From Anticarsia gemmatalis (lineage: Eukaryota > Arthropoda > Insecta > Lepidoptera > Erebidae), in contig NC_134746.1 of the NCBI RefSeq assembly GCF_050436995.1, positions 12,026,501 to 12,090,500 of the forward strand: a DNA stretch of 64,000 bases, given 5' to 3'. The position numbers and the translations under genes were made by a program. The notes under the pieces were generated by a model that saw only the letters and a program-made list of their open reading frames with translations, was not told the DNA's origin and did no database searches. The stretch's first letter is position 1; every line of letters begins with the position of its first letter. Of this stretch, positions 22,800 to 32,813 are shown piece by piece.

Positions 22800-23545
22800 G
22801 GGTCTATCCCACTAGTCCCGTTGAGTTGTCCCGTGACGGGACAACTGGCACTATTTTGTCCCAGTTGTCCCGTGGCGGGACAAGTGACACTGTTTTGGTG
22901 CCAGTTGTCCCGTTGCAGAAAAATCACGGGACTAATGGGACAGACGGAAGGGTCAAAACAACTGGTTCCATTGAGTTGTTGTGTGACAACAGGTACTTGG
23001 TACTTTGGTAAGATAGCAGACGTTATACGTTGTGTTGTATTACATTTTTTCTTAATTTCTAGTAGATAAGTTGAAATTACATTAGGTACATGTTGAATTG
23101 ACTTGAGTGTTTAAGCTGCTCCAGGAGCCTGTTAACAATATATTTTTAGTTTCCTTACATTATGTTTTTTCAAGTAGGGAATTTCGGATAAGCATTTTAC
23201 ATTTATGGTATGGAAGGTCATAGATATAGACACTCTTGTCAATTTAATTATAACGTGAAAAGCCCAAATGGTAAAAAAACTTCTTGTGAATTTAAAGTTT
23301 ACATAGATAAGCGTACAATTCATCATCTGCTATCTTACCAAAGTACCAAATAACTGTTGTCACACAACAACTCAATGGAACCAGTTGTTTTGACCCTCCC
23401 TCTGTCCCATTAGTCCCGTGATTTTTCTGCAACGGGACAACTGGCACCAAAACAGTGTCACTTGTCCCGCCACGGGACAACTGGGACAAAATAGTGCCAG
23501 TTGTCCCGTCACGGGACAACTCAACGGGACTAGTGGGATAGACCC
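22800..23545. mobile_element. Foldback DNA element, 746 bp, with 8-bp target duplication
   Basis: The arms at 22800-23020 and 23326-23545 are about 98% identical inverted copies starting GGGTCTATCCCACTAG. The unique spacer is 305 bp. Each arm holds three tandem subunits of 39-40 bp beginning AGTTGTCCCGT (22824, 22863 and 22903 in the left arm). Two of these carry an internal palindrome TTGTCCCGT-nnn-GGGACAA. Exact 8-bp duplications flank it. An 8-bp duplication points to the hAT, P or Merlin groups, but the TIR start does not decide between them. No transposase is encoded. The open frames inside (22715-22927, 22722-23069, 22826-23011, 23292-23564) are translations of the arms. Confidence 0.9.
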
Positions 23546-23553
23546 AAAATGAA
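23546..23553. repeat. Target-site duplication, right copy (AAAATGAA)
   Basis: It is an exact copy of 22792-22799, directly after the right terminus of the foldback element. Confidence 0.85.
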
Positions 23554-24335
23554 TCCATAAGCACTGTTTTTTTTATGTTGATGCAACATACGTATCACAT
23601 AATCGCAACCCCTAACACTATTCATTGTTAATTAGATTGATATTATTTTGTTATAATGTTAATGTTTGTTATATTACAATATTCTATAATTAATTTTAAT
23701 TTTAATGTACCTATAACTTACATATGCAGTAAATGCTGTTAATGTAAGGCGGTAATAAATATATAAATAAATAAATATTTTTAGTAGCCGAGGTGTGCAG
23801 ACTGTTGAAATAATTTACGATATCCTGTTATACCCGAAGGTTTACGGCATGGTGTTTGATGGAGACGAGCCTACTGTTCGTTATCAACCTCCAAGAAATT
23901 CTGACTAAATTCAGCGAAATCCAACAACATTTGATTCGATCATGGTTTGGTTTGGTCGATTTGGTTGAACAAAAGACTCGTGATCAACAGTTGCATACAC
24001 TTCTGTATTTAATAAATAAATAGTACGTAAACTTTTAGTTACTTAACTAAAATGTAAGCAACAAAAAATCTATTCGGCACGGTTTCCAAACCATACTATT
24101 AAGAACACTTCACACAATGGAAGCAACAAAATTTCTATGAAGCTCCCAAACCACATCATTAACTACACTTCACACAGTTCACACTGCAAACCTTCGCTCA
24201 TAACCATTGCAATTCCCAAACAAATTTTCATCCACTACCAGCAGTTTTCGATTAATTTGATAAATTACCGCCGATACCGTCGGCCGGATACGTTCGATCC
24301 CGGCCGAGACGACCAGATGGCAAGCGACAAAACCA
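23554..24335. other. No gene recognised
   Basis: This is AT-rich DNA. The 77-codon frame at 24137-24370 is unrecognised, and its 3' end overlaps the hairpin at 24336. Confidence 0.5.
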
Positions 24336-24379
24336 ACCCCTATTTCAACCCCGAGGGTGGTAAGGGGTGAAATAGGGGT
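24336..24379. repeat. GC-rich hairpin
   Basis: ACCCCTATTTCAACCCC pairs with GGGGTGAAATAGGGGT at 24364-24379 with one unpaired A and an 11-base loop. A GC-rich leader (CGTCGGCCGGATACG, GATCCCGGCCGAGACG) stands just before it. It could be the terminal hairpin of a decayed Helitron, but no CTRR end follows at the right distance. Confidence 0.65.
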
Positions 24380-26490
24380 GAAGCCAGACGATAAACAATA
24401 CGTAGTGGTTTTTGATTGCAGTTTTGGTACGGATTGAAAGGTGTTAAGGTTAATTCGCTTGTAGGATTGGTTGGTTAAGATTTGAAATAAATGCTGAGAC
24501 TTTTCAGATTGAACCGTGGATTTTTTTACTTTGTTTTGTTTACTAAATCAGTGAATAATCATGGAATCGAATGTATTGGTATCTAATATAAATCTAATGT
24601 ACTTTGATCATAAATATAAATGTTCATTAGGTAAAAATACTTGAGGATATTTATTCTATTTCATAAATATGTGGGTGAAAATTAAATGACTCTTTAGTAC
24701 ACGTATTATACTTCCATTCAAACACACACTCACTTGAAAATTTGTATATACACATGTAATTTTAAATAATTAAACTCCTACGCACTAAATTACGACAGTT
24801 AAGCGGTACCAAACTTCACCCAATAATCCCGAAATTCATTCAACAGTTCACGAGTTACGAACAAAACAAACAATCATTTTGACTTCAACTTCAAATAATT
24901 GTCCTTCAAACGCTCGCCGTCTTCCATGCAGACAATCTCCTTACTAATTTATGACATTACAGTTCACCCCGCTTCATTATCCATTGCTGAGTTTGTATCA
25001 ACAAGAAAATATACATCATCATGTTTCTAATACATACTCTTCAATGTATGACGAATTTGGGAGAAAGTTACCCTCGAATTTGAAGGGGAGTTATCGACCG
25101 TCCTCCCCCGCCCTTAGGGGAGCAAACTTACTTATACAAATGTCTCTCTGTAGACTAACTCAAGATTTTACTACGTGGTTATTTTCTATGTATTTCTATA
25201 ACTTTTGTTTACAAACTTTTATTTGGTGTTTCAATTTTTGCGAGTGACGGAAAAGGATTTTTTTGTTTGACTCGTAAAAGGATTTGTTTACACAATTTGT
25301 TTGGTATAAAAATGCTCTGGATTCTTTTTGATTTCCAAGAACAATGTTTCCCAGGATTTTTAACCTAGCTTTTATTTTGTTATTGTTGTGTGAAATTGTT
25401 TTTTGGATTTGGAAGAGTAAACAAAATAAATTGTTTTCTTATTACTCAACTTCATATAATTATTTTACCAGCTTTAAATAAAAGTAATGTTCTCAGTTTA
25501 TTAGTTTATTGGACTTCGTTATAATTTAACAGCTAGGATTATCTACTGCAGTAAACCTTTCTTTCTTAAACCTATCAATCTTACGTTCCGTAAACCATCT
25601 TGTACGAATTAATTTATCGCATTTGCTAGTCGATAGTGTTTCCTATATAATCGTTATCTTTACCTACTATTTCTAAAAGCAAAAAGCAGTGTTCCAAGAT
25701 ATCTGTTGCACGTGGAAGTTGAAAGAACCTGTGGAAGTATAATTTAAGCGGATAGGTACAGTTGGCTCTTTGCCATCACACTGTGGTGGAACTTTGACAA
25801 CTTTCAACTGAACTAACGGCCGCGCTAAACGAACTTTCATGTAGTGATACGACTTGTTAGCTCGTAACTTAGTTAAGTAATTTGACTTGGAAGTATGTAG
25901 GTCAGTTTGGTTACCTTAGAAATTTGAGCTTAAAACTTCTAAAACAGCATTTTCTGACTAACTTTTACGCTTTACTTAAAAACTTCTAAGAAGAAGTAAT
26001 TCAAAAATTATCGGGAGCAGAAAATAAACTTTAAATTTTTTAATAATGGTCTATATTTTGGGAGCAAAATGGGGTTAGAGATAGCTAGAACACAAATCCT
26101 CTTTAATAGTGTAGACCCATATACAACCCTAATCCAAAAGCGATTCCACCGCAGGATTCCCGCAGCATTTCATAAACACACAAGTTCAAAAAGCCGCATC
26201 AACGATAAGTGGGAATACCGAATGGTGGGACAAGCCGACCGCAATAAGCCGATGTCTCGTTCCCTCTCGTTCCCACGTGTGGCTGCAATGTTGCGCCCTC
26301 TGCGGCCAACACTACCGCAACGCTTCAAACAAATTATTGTTCATATCTTTGATGCTATTTGTATTAGGTGATTGTATTTTAAATGTTGAAAAATGGAGTA
26401 GAATATGAGCTTTGCCTGAGCAGTTTTTATTGTTCGTTTACAGCTGAGATAGGATATCAAAAGTTAAAATAACAGTTTTAAGACGGGTTG
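24380..26490. other. No gene recognised; GC-richer island at 26150-26340
   Basis: The 100-codon plus-strand frame at 26069-26371 covers a compositionally distinct island (CAAGCCGACCGCAATAAGCC, TTGCGCCCTCTGCGGCCAAC). I do not recognise the peptide. A segment at 25690-25830 (GTGGAAGTTGAAAG ... GACAACTTTCAACTG) has inverted similarity at its ends and may be a small decayed MITE. The rest is plain. Confidence 0.4.
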
Positions 26491-27168
26491 ATTAGCCTCT
26501 CAAGCGCCCGGCCACCGTGTCACGGTTGAATGTGCTACCCCCGTCAAGCGCCCCGCCACCGTGGTACGGCAAAACGATCTTACATTAAAAAAACGTAGAA
26601 ATTAAATGCTAAAACTATGTTTATCCCTTTCAAACATATTTGACATTAAAGCTGATGAACCGAGACGACGATCTAATGCACACACTTGAATAAGTGGTTG
26701 ATATAGGCCAGAGAGCACCTTAAACAACATCTGACCCAACGACATGTTCCTTTATGACCAATATTGTAAATACTTTTTTAAACTAATTTTAAAGATTTCA
26801 GTATATTTTACAGTTGGATTTTAATGTCATTATTCATTAACTACACGATAAGACCTTCCGTCATATTATTTTTTATGCCTAAAAATATTTTTTAGACTTT
26901 CTTCAAACACATGCCTAAAGCACACAATATTCAGATTAAACCGACTATTGTACCACCACTATCAAATATTATTTGTGGTTTATTTTTTTAATATATAGCA
27001 AATTTTATGTAGATTTCAAATATATAAGGTATGACTAGGGTGTTAGTATCAAAATATGTCGGAATCGGCGCTTAAACGCCAACCGCCAATTCAATTTCGC
27101 GCGCCATTTTTGGCCTGGACGCTTAACGGTATATTTGAATTTTGACATTGGGCGCTCGAGAGGTTAGT
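26491..27168. mobile_element. TIR element, possibly piggyBac-derived MITE
   Basis: The left end TAGCCTCTCAAGCGCCC (near 26493) and the right end GGGCGCTCGAGAGGTTA (27150-27166) are inverted copies with two mismatches. The left end is followed by CGGCCACCGTGTCACGG and, 47 bp on, a partial internal repeat AAGCGCC...CCACCGTGGTACGG. A pristine form starting TTAACCTCTCGAGCGCCC would fit a TTAA target and so piggyBac, but here the TTAA is not intact. No transposase coding is seen. Confidence 0.55.
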
Positions 27169-28340
27169 AGTGGTAAAATTAGGTTTCAATAGTATCTTAC
27201 GTGTGGTAAACATCATACAGTAAATAAATTATTTTATGCTTAATAAATTATAAATAGGAGAGACGACGGGGACTCCTACGTGTCCTTGAAAGACAAAAAT
27301 AGAAGTTATATTCATTGTAATCTATTAAATAATTCATAAATCAATCAATCCAGTTTGTGATTCTCGATATCTATAAAACAATATTGTATTTCAAAGTTCA
27401 TTCTTTCACAATGATAAAAATATGTAACTACATATAAAACAATTGTTTACAAAACAATTAAAAACGTGAAAACATTATGCGTTTTATCGCTGGTTTTATT
27501 AGAGAAACGATTTTTCTCAAACTCAGATCTGTATACATATGCTTCAGTGTAAACAAATGTAAACAAACATTACTAGTGGCCTTGTGGATAACGCTGTATG
27601 AAGGTTGGATGGAAATGAATGGAGATCCGCATTCATTCATACGTAAAAGATTATTGCTGCACTATTCTGCTAGATTTAGGACTACATTTATACTGTTAGA
27701 TAGAATTTTTAATGAAAAAAAGTTATATTTTTAGGAGTTTTCTTTCTCTGCAGTTTCTGTACTGATATCTACGTTTAGTTACTGTAATTTAGTCGATCTC
27801 ATTTAAATACCAAAAATATCTAAAACAGTTATTGACATTTAACCAATTCAAATGTTTCCAACTTCTTGTAATTATTGAAATCTAATAAAAAATACTATGA
27901 CACTCGTATTTAATTTCGGTAATCGCTATAATGTTACTTGAATAATGGAATATAAGTATTTAAGGTCGGTAAACTCTTATCTACAGGTTAAATAATAATT
28001 GACATCAAAAAACGTAAGACCCACTGTTGTTTCTTATTGTGAATCGGCTTGCAAACTGTGTTATTTCGATTTATACAAGTAAAAGCATACACGACCGATC
28101 TATCAAAAACTACAACTTGTAATTCAATTTCCATTCTACACGGTGGCAATAAACTAAAAACACCGTGTTTCGCAACGATAACTTGTCGGTCGGCGCGTTA
28201 ATTGAATGACATCCATCGTCGGAATCGATTTACCCATGATACATACCTCTCAACAGGTAACACGAACTAGAAAGTTTGAGTTTCAAACTATACGAATCTA
28301 CCCAGATTCATTCATAGCGAATTCATTTGTATAACTAGTG
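27169..28340. other. No gene recognised
   Basis: The overlapping frames 27458-27640 (minus) and 27477-27734 (plus) have no recognisable domain. A GC-richer patch at about 28140-28260 (GATAACTTGTCGGTCGGCGCG) could be a conserved non-coding element, but this is unproven. Confidence 0.45.
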
Positions 28341-28344
28341 GTCA

Positions 28345-28565
28345 ACCTTAGTACTAAAGACGTTAGAGCTGCCCGAAGGGTTTTGGAAGCTTAACGGCTT
28401 ATCTTAAATAACAATACCGGTTATAGTTGTTTAAGATACTGACATTTTACGTGTCCTCCGAGGCACGGAGATTGTCAGTTCATATAGAATTCGGCTGCCC
28501 ATCTACAGAAATTCCACGCTAAGGATGCATAACCTCCAGATTGCATTCTGAGCTATAAGAAAATT
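28345..28565 (-). repeat. 5S-rRNA-headed SINE, diverged copy
   Basis: Reversed, it follows the order of the copy at 50962-51205. A worn 5S-like head contains GATGGGCAGCCG (for GATGGGTGACCG). The middle is GTGCCTCGGAGGACACGTAAAA. The tail is TAAGC...CCCTTCGGGCAGCTC...AGTACTAAGGTTGACCACTAG (in parts). Substitutions and small indels throughout suggest an old insertion. Confidence 0.65.
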
Positions 28566-28601
28566 TGTAATCTTATCTAAATCTATCTACATTGCTAAAA
28601 T

Positions 28602-28711
28602 ACATACTAATATTATAAATACGAATTTTCGTCTGTGTGCTACGCTTTCATGGCTTAACCAGTGAACCGATTTCAGACGCTGCTGCGCTCCGTCTTGCTC
28701 GCGTCATCTAG
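28602..28711 (+). mobile_element. Internally deleted Helitron (about 110 bp)
   Basis: The worn 5' start TACATACTAATATTATAAATACG at 28602 and the end GCTCGCGTCATCTAG at 28711, followed by T, frame a short stretch with the usual phrase CTTAACCAGTGAACCGATTTC. Most of the interior is missing compared with the 442-542 bp relatives at 42165 and 2963. Confidence 0.65.
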
Positions 28712-29050
28712 TCAAATATAAAAGTTTAATTCTTGAAGAAACTTTTTCGCCGCTTTGGGAAAGTATTTTAATAAAATCTTCATGGTAAAACATGTTATTT
28801 TCTAAATAAATAGATGGTTTTTGTTTCAGTAACTGTGTAGTTGTGCATCTGATAATTTGAACAACATCGATGTTATTCTATCGTATATATTATTATCTAC
28901 CTATATCGTGTGTAATAATATTTATTTAACTTTTCCTTGTATTATCTTGTTGTCTTCGTGTTAAGCGTTTGGCATCTCAACTTATTATAACAAATTGTGT
29001 TTTATTATTTAATCTAAAACAACATGATACCATACATATATAAACATCAC
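28712..29050. other. No gene or repeat recognised
   Basis: This is AT-rich DNA. Confidence 0.5.
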
Positions 29051-29054
29051 AATT

Positions 29055-29200
29055 ATTATACCCAAAGGTGTAGGCAGAGGTGTATGAAAATATACACTAA
29101 CGTTTCACCATTTAAAATGTCAGTACAATGTAAATTAGGAGCCAATTTTTACCATATACCGAGCATGCACAATATGCACGTTTGTATTTGGGAGATTTAT
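29055..29200 (-). repeat. SINE 3' fragment (family G)
   Basis: CCCAAAGGTGTAGGCAGAGGTGTATG followed by ACTAACGTTTCACCATTTAAAATGT (in parts) is the reversed 3' half of family G, as at 55960-56060. The 66-codon frame at 29024-29224 is its shadow. Confidence 0.6.
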
Positions 29201-29552
29201 AGAAGTCCTTTCAATTACCGTTGATTATTTCACATCCACATAAATATAAAGGTACTTTCTTTACCAATACCATAAAAAAGCCCCCACCTTATATAACAGT
29301 CAATAAATCAGTCCATTCATTGAACAAGCAGTGTAACGAGAGCCGATAGCAATCAAAGCCATTACGTTAATTGGTAGAGCAGACGAGGTGCCAATGTGAT
29401 GACGACACCCTACTTCAAGCTCTTTTTGATACACTTTCAAAGGCAAAGGGTTGAAATTGGGATTGAATTTTGGTATGAGTCTATACTGGGGTATTTATGG
29501 GAAGTTTTCTTTGGATCTGTTATTTCATTTAGTTATTTGTTACAATAACTTA
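29201..29552. other. No gene recognised
   Basis: A segment near 29330-29410 (GAGAGCCGATAGC...GGTAGAGCAGACGAGGTGCC) is GC-richer but unassigned. Confidence 0.4.
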
Positions 29553-29715
29553 CCTACACTAATATTATGAATGCGAAAGTTTTGATTAATGTTTGTTGAT
29601 TACACCAAAGTACTGAACGGATTTTGACACGGACATTTATTGTTTAAAACCTAGATGAATATACAGAGCTATTTTGGGAAATGCTTTTACGCAGACGAAG
29701 TCGAGTCGATAATTG
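29553..29715 (+). mobile_element. Helitron, worn 3' end
   Basis: It starts ACACTAATATTATGAATGCGAAAG, has the mid phrase AGTACTGAACGGATTTTGACACGG, and ends near ACGCAGACGAAGTCGAGTCG, where an intact copy would read GACGAAGTCGCGGGC...CTAG. The terminal CTAG is lost. Confidence 0.65.
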
Positions 29716-29727
29716 TGATAGTGGACT

Positions 29728-29763
29728 AAAAGATACCTAGTTCTATTGAACTAGGTATCTTTT
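29728..29763. repeat. Perfect 16-bp hairpin
   Basis: AAAAGATACCTAGTTC pairs perfectly with GAACTAGGTATCTTTT around a 4-base loop TATT. It lies 12 bases after the Helitron remnant at 29553-29715. Confidence 0.85.
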
Positions 29764-30764
29764 CTTATCTATCTTTCTTATCCTCAAGACAGACGTGGTA
29801 GTATTGCTATTGTATAATAAAGACAAATACAAACATCGATAAAGACTGAACGGAAGGGACATACATTACATTTTTGTGAAGATGATGAAAATATACTACC
29901 AAAAACATAATATTTCCTCATCGAAATAGTTTATTGGCATCACAATAAAATCATAAATAATGCATTCCCATGAAAATCAATGTTTATTCAAAGTGAGGGT
30001 GATACTCCCTACTGAGCCCCTTACTTGAAAACAGGAAAATCATAAAAATATTCCACAATACTCAAATGTAAGATCTCATTTGATAAGGAACTTTATGGGA
30101 TCATAAAAAACATTTTTGAAGTGTTTTCGACATGAACCATCATTTAAAATGATTTTTTTTTTAATAATGTAAAGGTAAAAATTATCTATACACGTACTAC
30201 GCAAATGGTTCATCCTATTTAGAAAACATCTTAAAAATTCTACTCATTTTTTCTATACCGACCGCATCTAATTTATATCGAGAAAATAGGGGTTGAGTTT
30301 TTGTATAGTTCTTTTCTATGACGAGCTCACATGACGAATTCATAATATCTCAACGCAGATTTTAAAAGTAAGAAGACCTATGAATTAGCTGTAATACATA
30401 GTTATACTTACATTTATCAATCCGCTAGGAATCTCCATTTTAAATATATTTACAGATTAAAGCTACAACTTTTTCGAAGTTAAATACAAAGAACTCAAAG
30501 AATTCCGGACTTCCTTACTTTAACTCGTTTTAACAAGAGAGTATTCAAATCGATCGTCCATTCCTAAGCTTTGCAATACACGGTAGATATAGCAAACTAA
30601 AACCACCCTCTTTTTACATGGAGGGGTTGAACGCAGGTGTACTTTATTTTACGTGTAGCCAAGACAACAGCGGGATTTGTTGTTCTTGTTTTTTACTTTA
30701 GTTTATTTATTGTGGTAGACGAAACATGCAGTATAACAAGATTTTATATACATATCCATACCTT
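29764..30764. other. No gene or repeat recognised
   Basis: This is AT-rich DNA with nothing I can assign. Confidence 0.5.
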
Positions 30765-30936
30765 CATACTACTATAATACATCTGTTTATTCTGTTAAAG
30801 TCTGTCTATCTGTGACATTTTCATGACTAAGTTACCAAAAAATATTAGATTTTTTTTACATATAAACTACTAATTGATTAAAAGAAAATGAACACCAAAA
30901 GGCCTGAAATAGGGTATGAACGCACGGATCAGCTAG
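30765..30936 (+). mobile_element. Diverged Helitron with intact 3' CTAG
   Basis: A worn start (ATACTACTATAATACATCTG) leads to GTCTGTCTATCTGTGAC. The end GAACGCACGGATCAGCTAG at 30936, followed by T, keeps the family's terminus. It lies 30 bp upstream of a Lep1 copy. Confidence 0.6.
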
Positions 30937-30966
30937 TAAGTTAATAACCATGTACAGCCACGACAA

Positions 30967-31220
30967 TCTATACTAATATTATAAAGCTGAAGAGTTTGTT
31001 TGTTTGTTTGTTTGAACGCGCTAATCTCAGGAACTACTGGTCCGATTTGAAAAAATATTTCAGTGTTAGATAGCCCATTTATCGAGGAAGGTTATAGGCC
31101 ATATATCATCACGCTGCGACTAATAGGAGCAGAGTACCAGTAAAAAATGTTACAAAAACGGGAGAAAAATTGACCCATTTTCTTTTATGTGACGCAAGCG
31201 AAGTTGCGCGGGTCAGCTAG
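30967..31220 (+). mobile_element. Lep1-type Helitron, full length (254 bp)
   Basis: It starts TCTATACTAATATTATAAAG at 30967 after A and ends GGGTCAGCTAG at 31220 before T. The CGCAA/TTGCG hairpin and the (GTTT)n tract are present. It has the same structure as 10947-11195. Confidence 0.9.
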
Positions 31221-31364
31221 TCACCAATAAAGTCTCTTATACATAAAATTCATATCTGAAACAAATCACTACTTAAGTATTAAAAAAAAAACTCTCAAAT
31301 ATTACTTTACAGTCTCACCTAAATCGTTACTACATCTTATACTAATATTATTATTATATTATTA

Positions 31365-31622
31365 TCTATACTCATATTATAAAGCTGAAGAGTTTGTTTG
31401 TTTGTTTGTTTGTTTGAACGCGCTAATCTCAGGAACTAATGGTCCGATTTGAAAAATTCTTTCAGTGTTAGATAGTGCATTTATCGAGGAAGTCTATAGG
31501 CTATATACCATTACGCTACGACCAACAGGAGCGGAGTAGCAATAAAAAATGTTACAAAAACGGGAAAAAATTTGACCCATTCTCTCTTATGTGACGCAAG
31601 CGAAGTTGCGCGGGTCAGCTAG
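31365..31622 (+). mobile_element. Lep1-type Helitron, full length (258 bp)
   Basis: It starts TCTATACTCATATTATAAAG at 31365 and ends GGGTCAGCTAG at 31622 before T. One more GTTT unit than the copy at 30967 shows the tract is length-variable. It lies in the same orientation only 144 bp after the previous copy. Confidence 0.9.
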
Positions 31623-31879
31623 TCGTTACTATACCAAGTTATAAACTCCAATACTTATAAATACTCGTTCTAACCGTCCACTGCCAGCACGCAATCTTGC
31701 GAGCTAGTCTACCATGGTGTTCTCGCGCCGCTGAGCCAGCCTAGTTATAATCAAGTTATAGCTGTACTTTACTGGGGTATAAAACACGTACATGTTACTG
31801 GGTTTAATTGCTACACAAGACATGAAACTGGAAACTTTTCTATATGTAAGAAAAATAAGTTTTGAATGTCAAAGAATTA

Positions 31880-31985
31880 CTTAGTTTTTCTTAAAGTGTG
31901 CAAAGTTTCCAACCTGCATTTTCCCTGCGTGGTAAACTTAAGGTCCACTTGACTCTCATAATTCGAAAGAATTTTGCACCTTCGA
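31880..31985 (+). repeat. SINE fragment (family E), diverged
   Basis: GTGTGCAAAGTTTCCAACCTGCATTTTCCCTGCGTGGTAAACTTAAGG (in parts) aligns with the 3' half of the SINE at 19815-20085, with many substitutions. Confidence 0.5.
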
Positions 31986-32756
31986 AGGACAGATATTAAT
32001 GCGACTTCTTAAATTATAATTTAAAAAAAAAATACTAAATATTATTGCACATATTCACCTTAAATGAAATGTTGGCAGACTCAGAATAGGTAATAAATGC
32101 TCAATTTTATGAACTAGAAGTAATTTACAAAGGGCTTCGGGGAACCGATTCTGAAAATACTCTTACCAGTAAAATACCCCATCTTTTTGTGTATAACATA
32201 AGATAGACTTGACTTTACAGCATACTCATTAGTATTATATAAGATAGTCGAAAGATAACTTTAAATGATTTTTCACTAACGAAGCCACAAGCAAAAACTA
32301 GTCGAATATATTACAACCAGATTATCATGCTGTTCGTTTTTCTAGCGTATTGTGAAATATTCTCTGAGTCACGTAGATCGTTCGAAGATTGGGGTGTAAG
32401 CTTCAGATTCAAGAGACGTGCTGACTTAGAGGTTTCGCTCAAAACTTGTGATCGACATTAATTGCATTGTCAGAACACGACGAATCGATATGTACTTTAA
32501 AGAAATATCTTTTTTATAAAAATTGGTGATGCAGATAATGTGAACGTTTTTTGTCAATGGTGGTAATGTTTTAGAAATTCATTATGTGCTAAATTTTTGT
32601 ACTACAATTGAACCATTGACTATTCCTTACATAAATTTGTACAAATTGCTATATCTGCATATTAATCATCACAAAAATGATATATAATAAACTAAAAAAA
32701 TTTAAAGAAAAAAATAGTCGAAAATTATATCTCATGTTGTAGTGAAGTCAATTAAA
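31986..32756. other. No gene or repeat recognised
   Basis: This is AT-rich DNA. Confidence 0.5.
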
Positions 32757-32813
32757 GAAAATAGTAACATTTTTGTATAGGTTGACTACCTATACAAAAA
32801 TGTTACTATTTTC
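32757..32813. repeat. Perfect 25-bp hairpin
   Basis: The arm at 32757-32781 (GAAAATAGTAAC...TATAGG) is exactly complementary to 32789-32813, with a 7-base loop TTGACTA. It could be a fresh small inverted duplication, a tiny MITE or a small-RNA precursor. Sequence alone does not decide. Confidence 0.9.

Noticed and set aside
22715..23564. Four overlapping small frames giving similar peptides on both strands
   Set aside because: They are translations of the inverted arms of the foldback element, so the similarity comes from the repeat, not from related genes.
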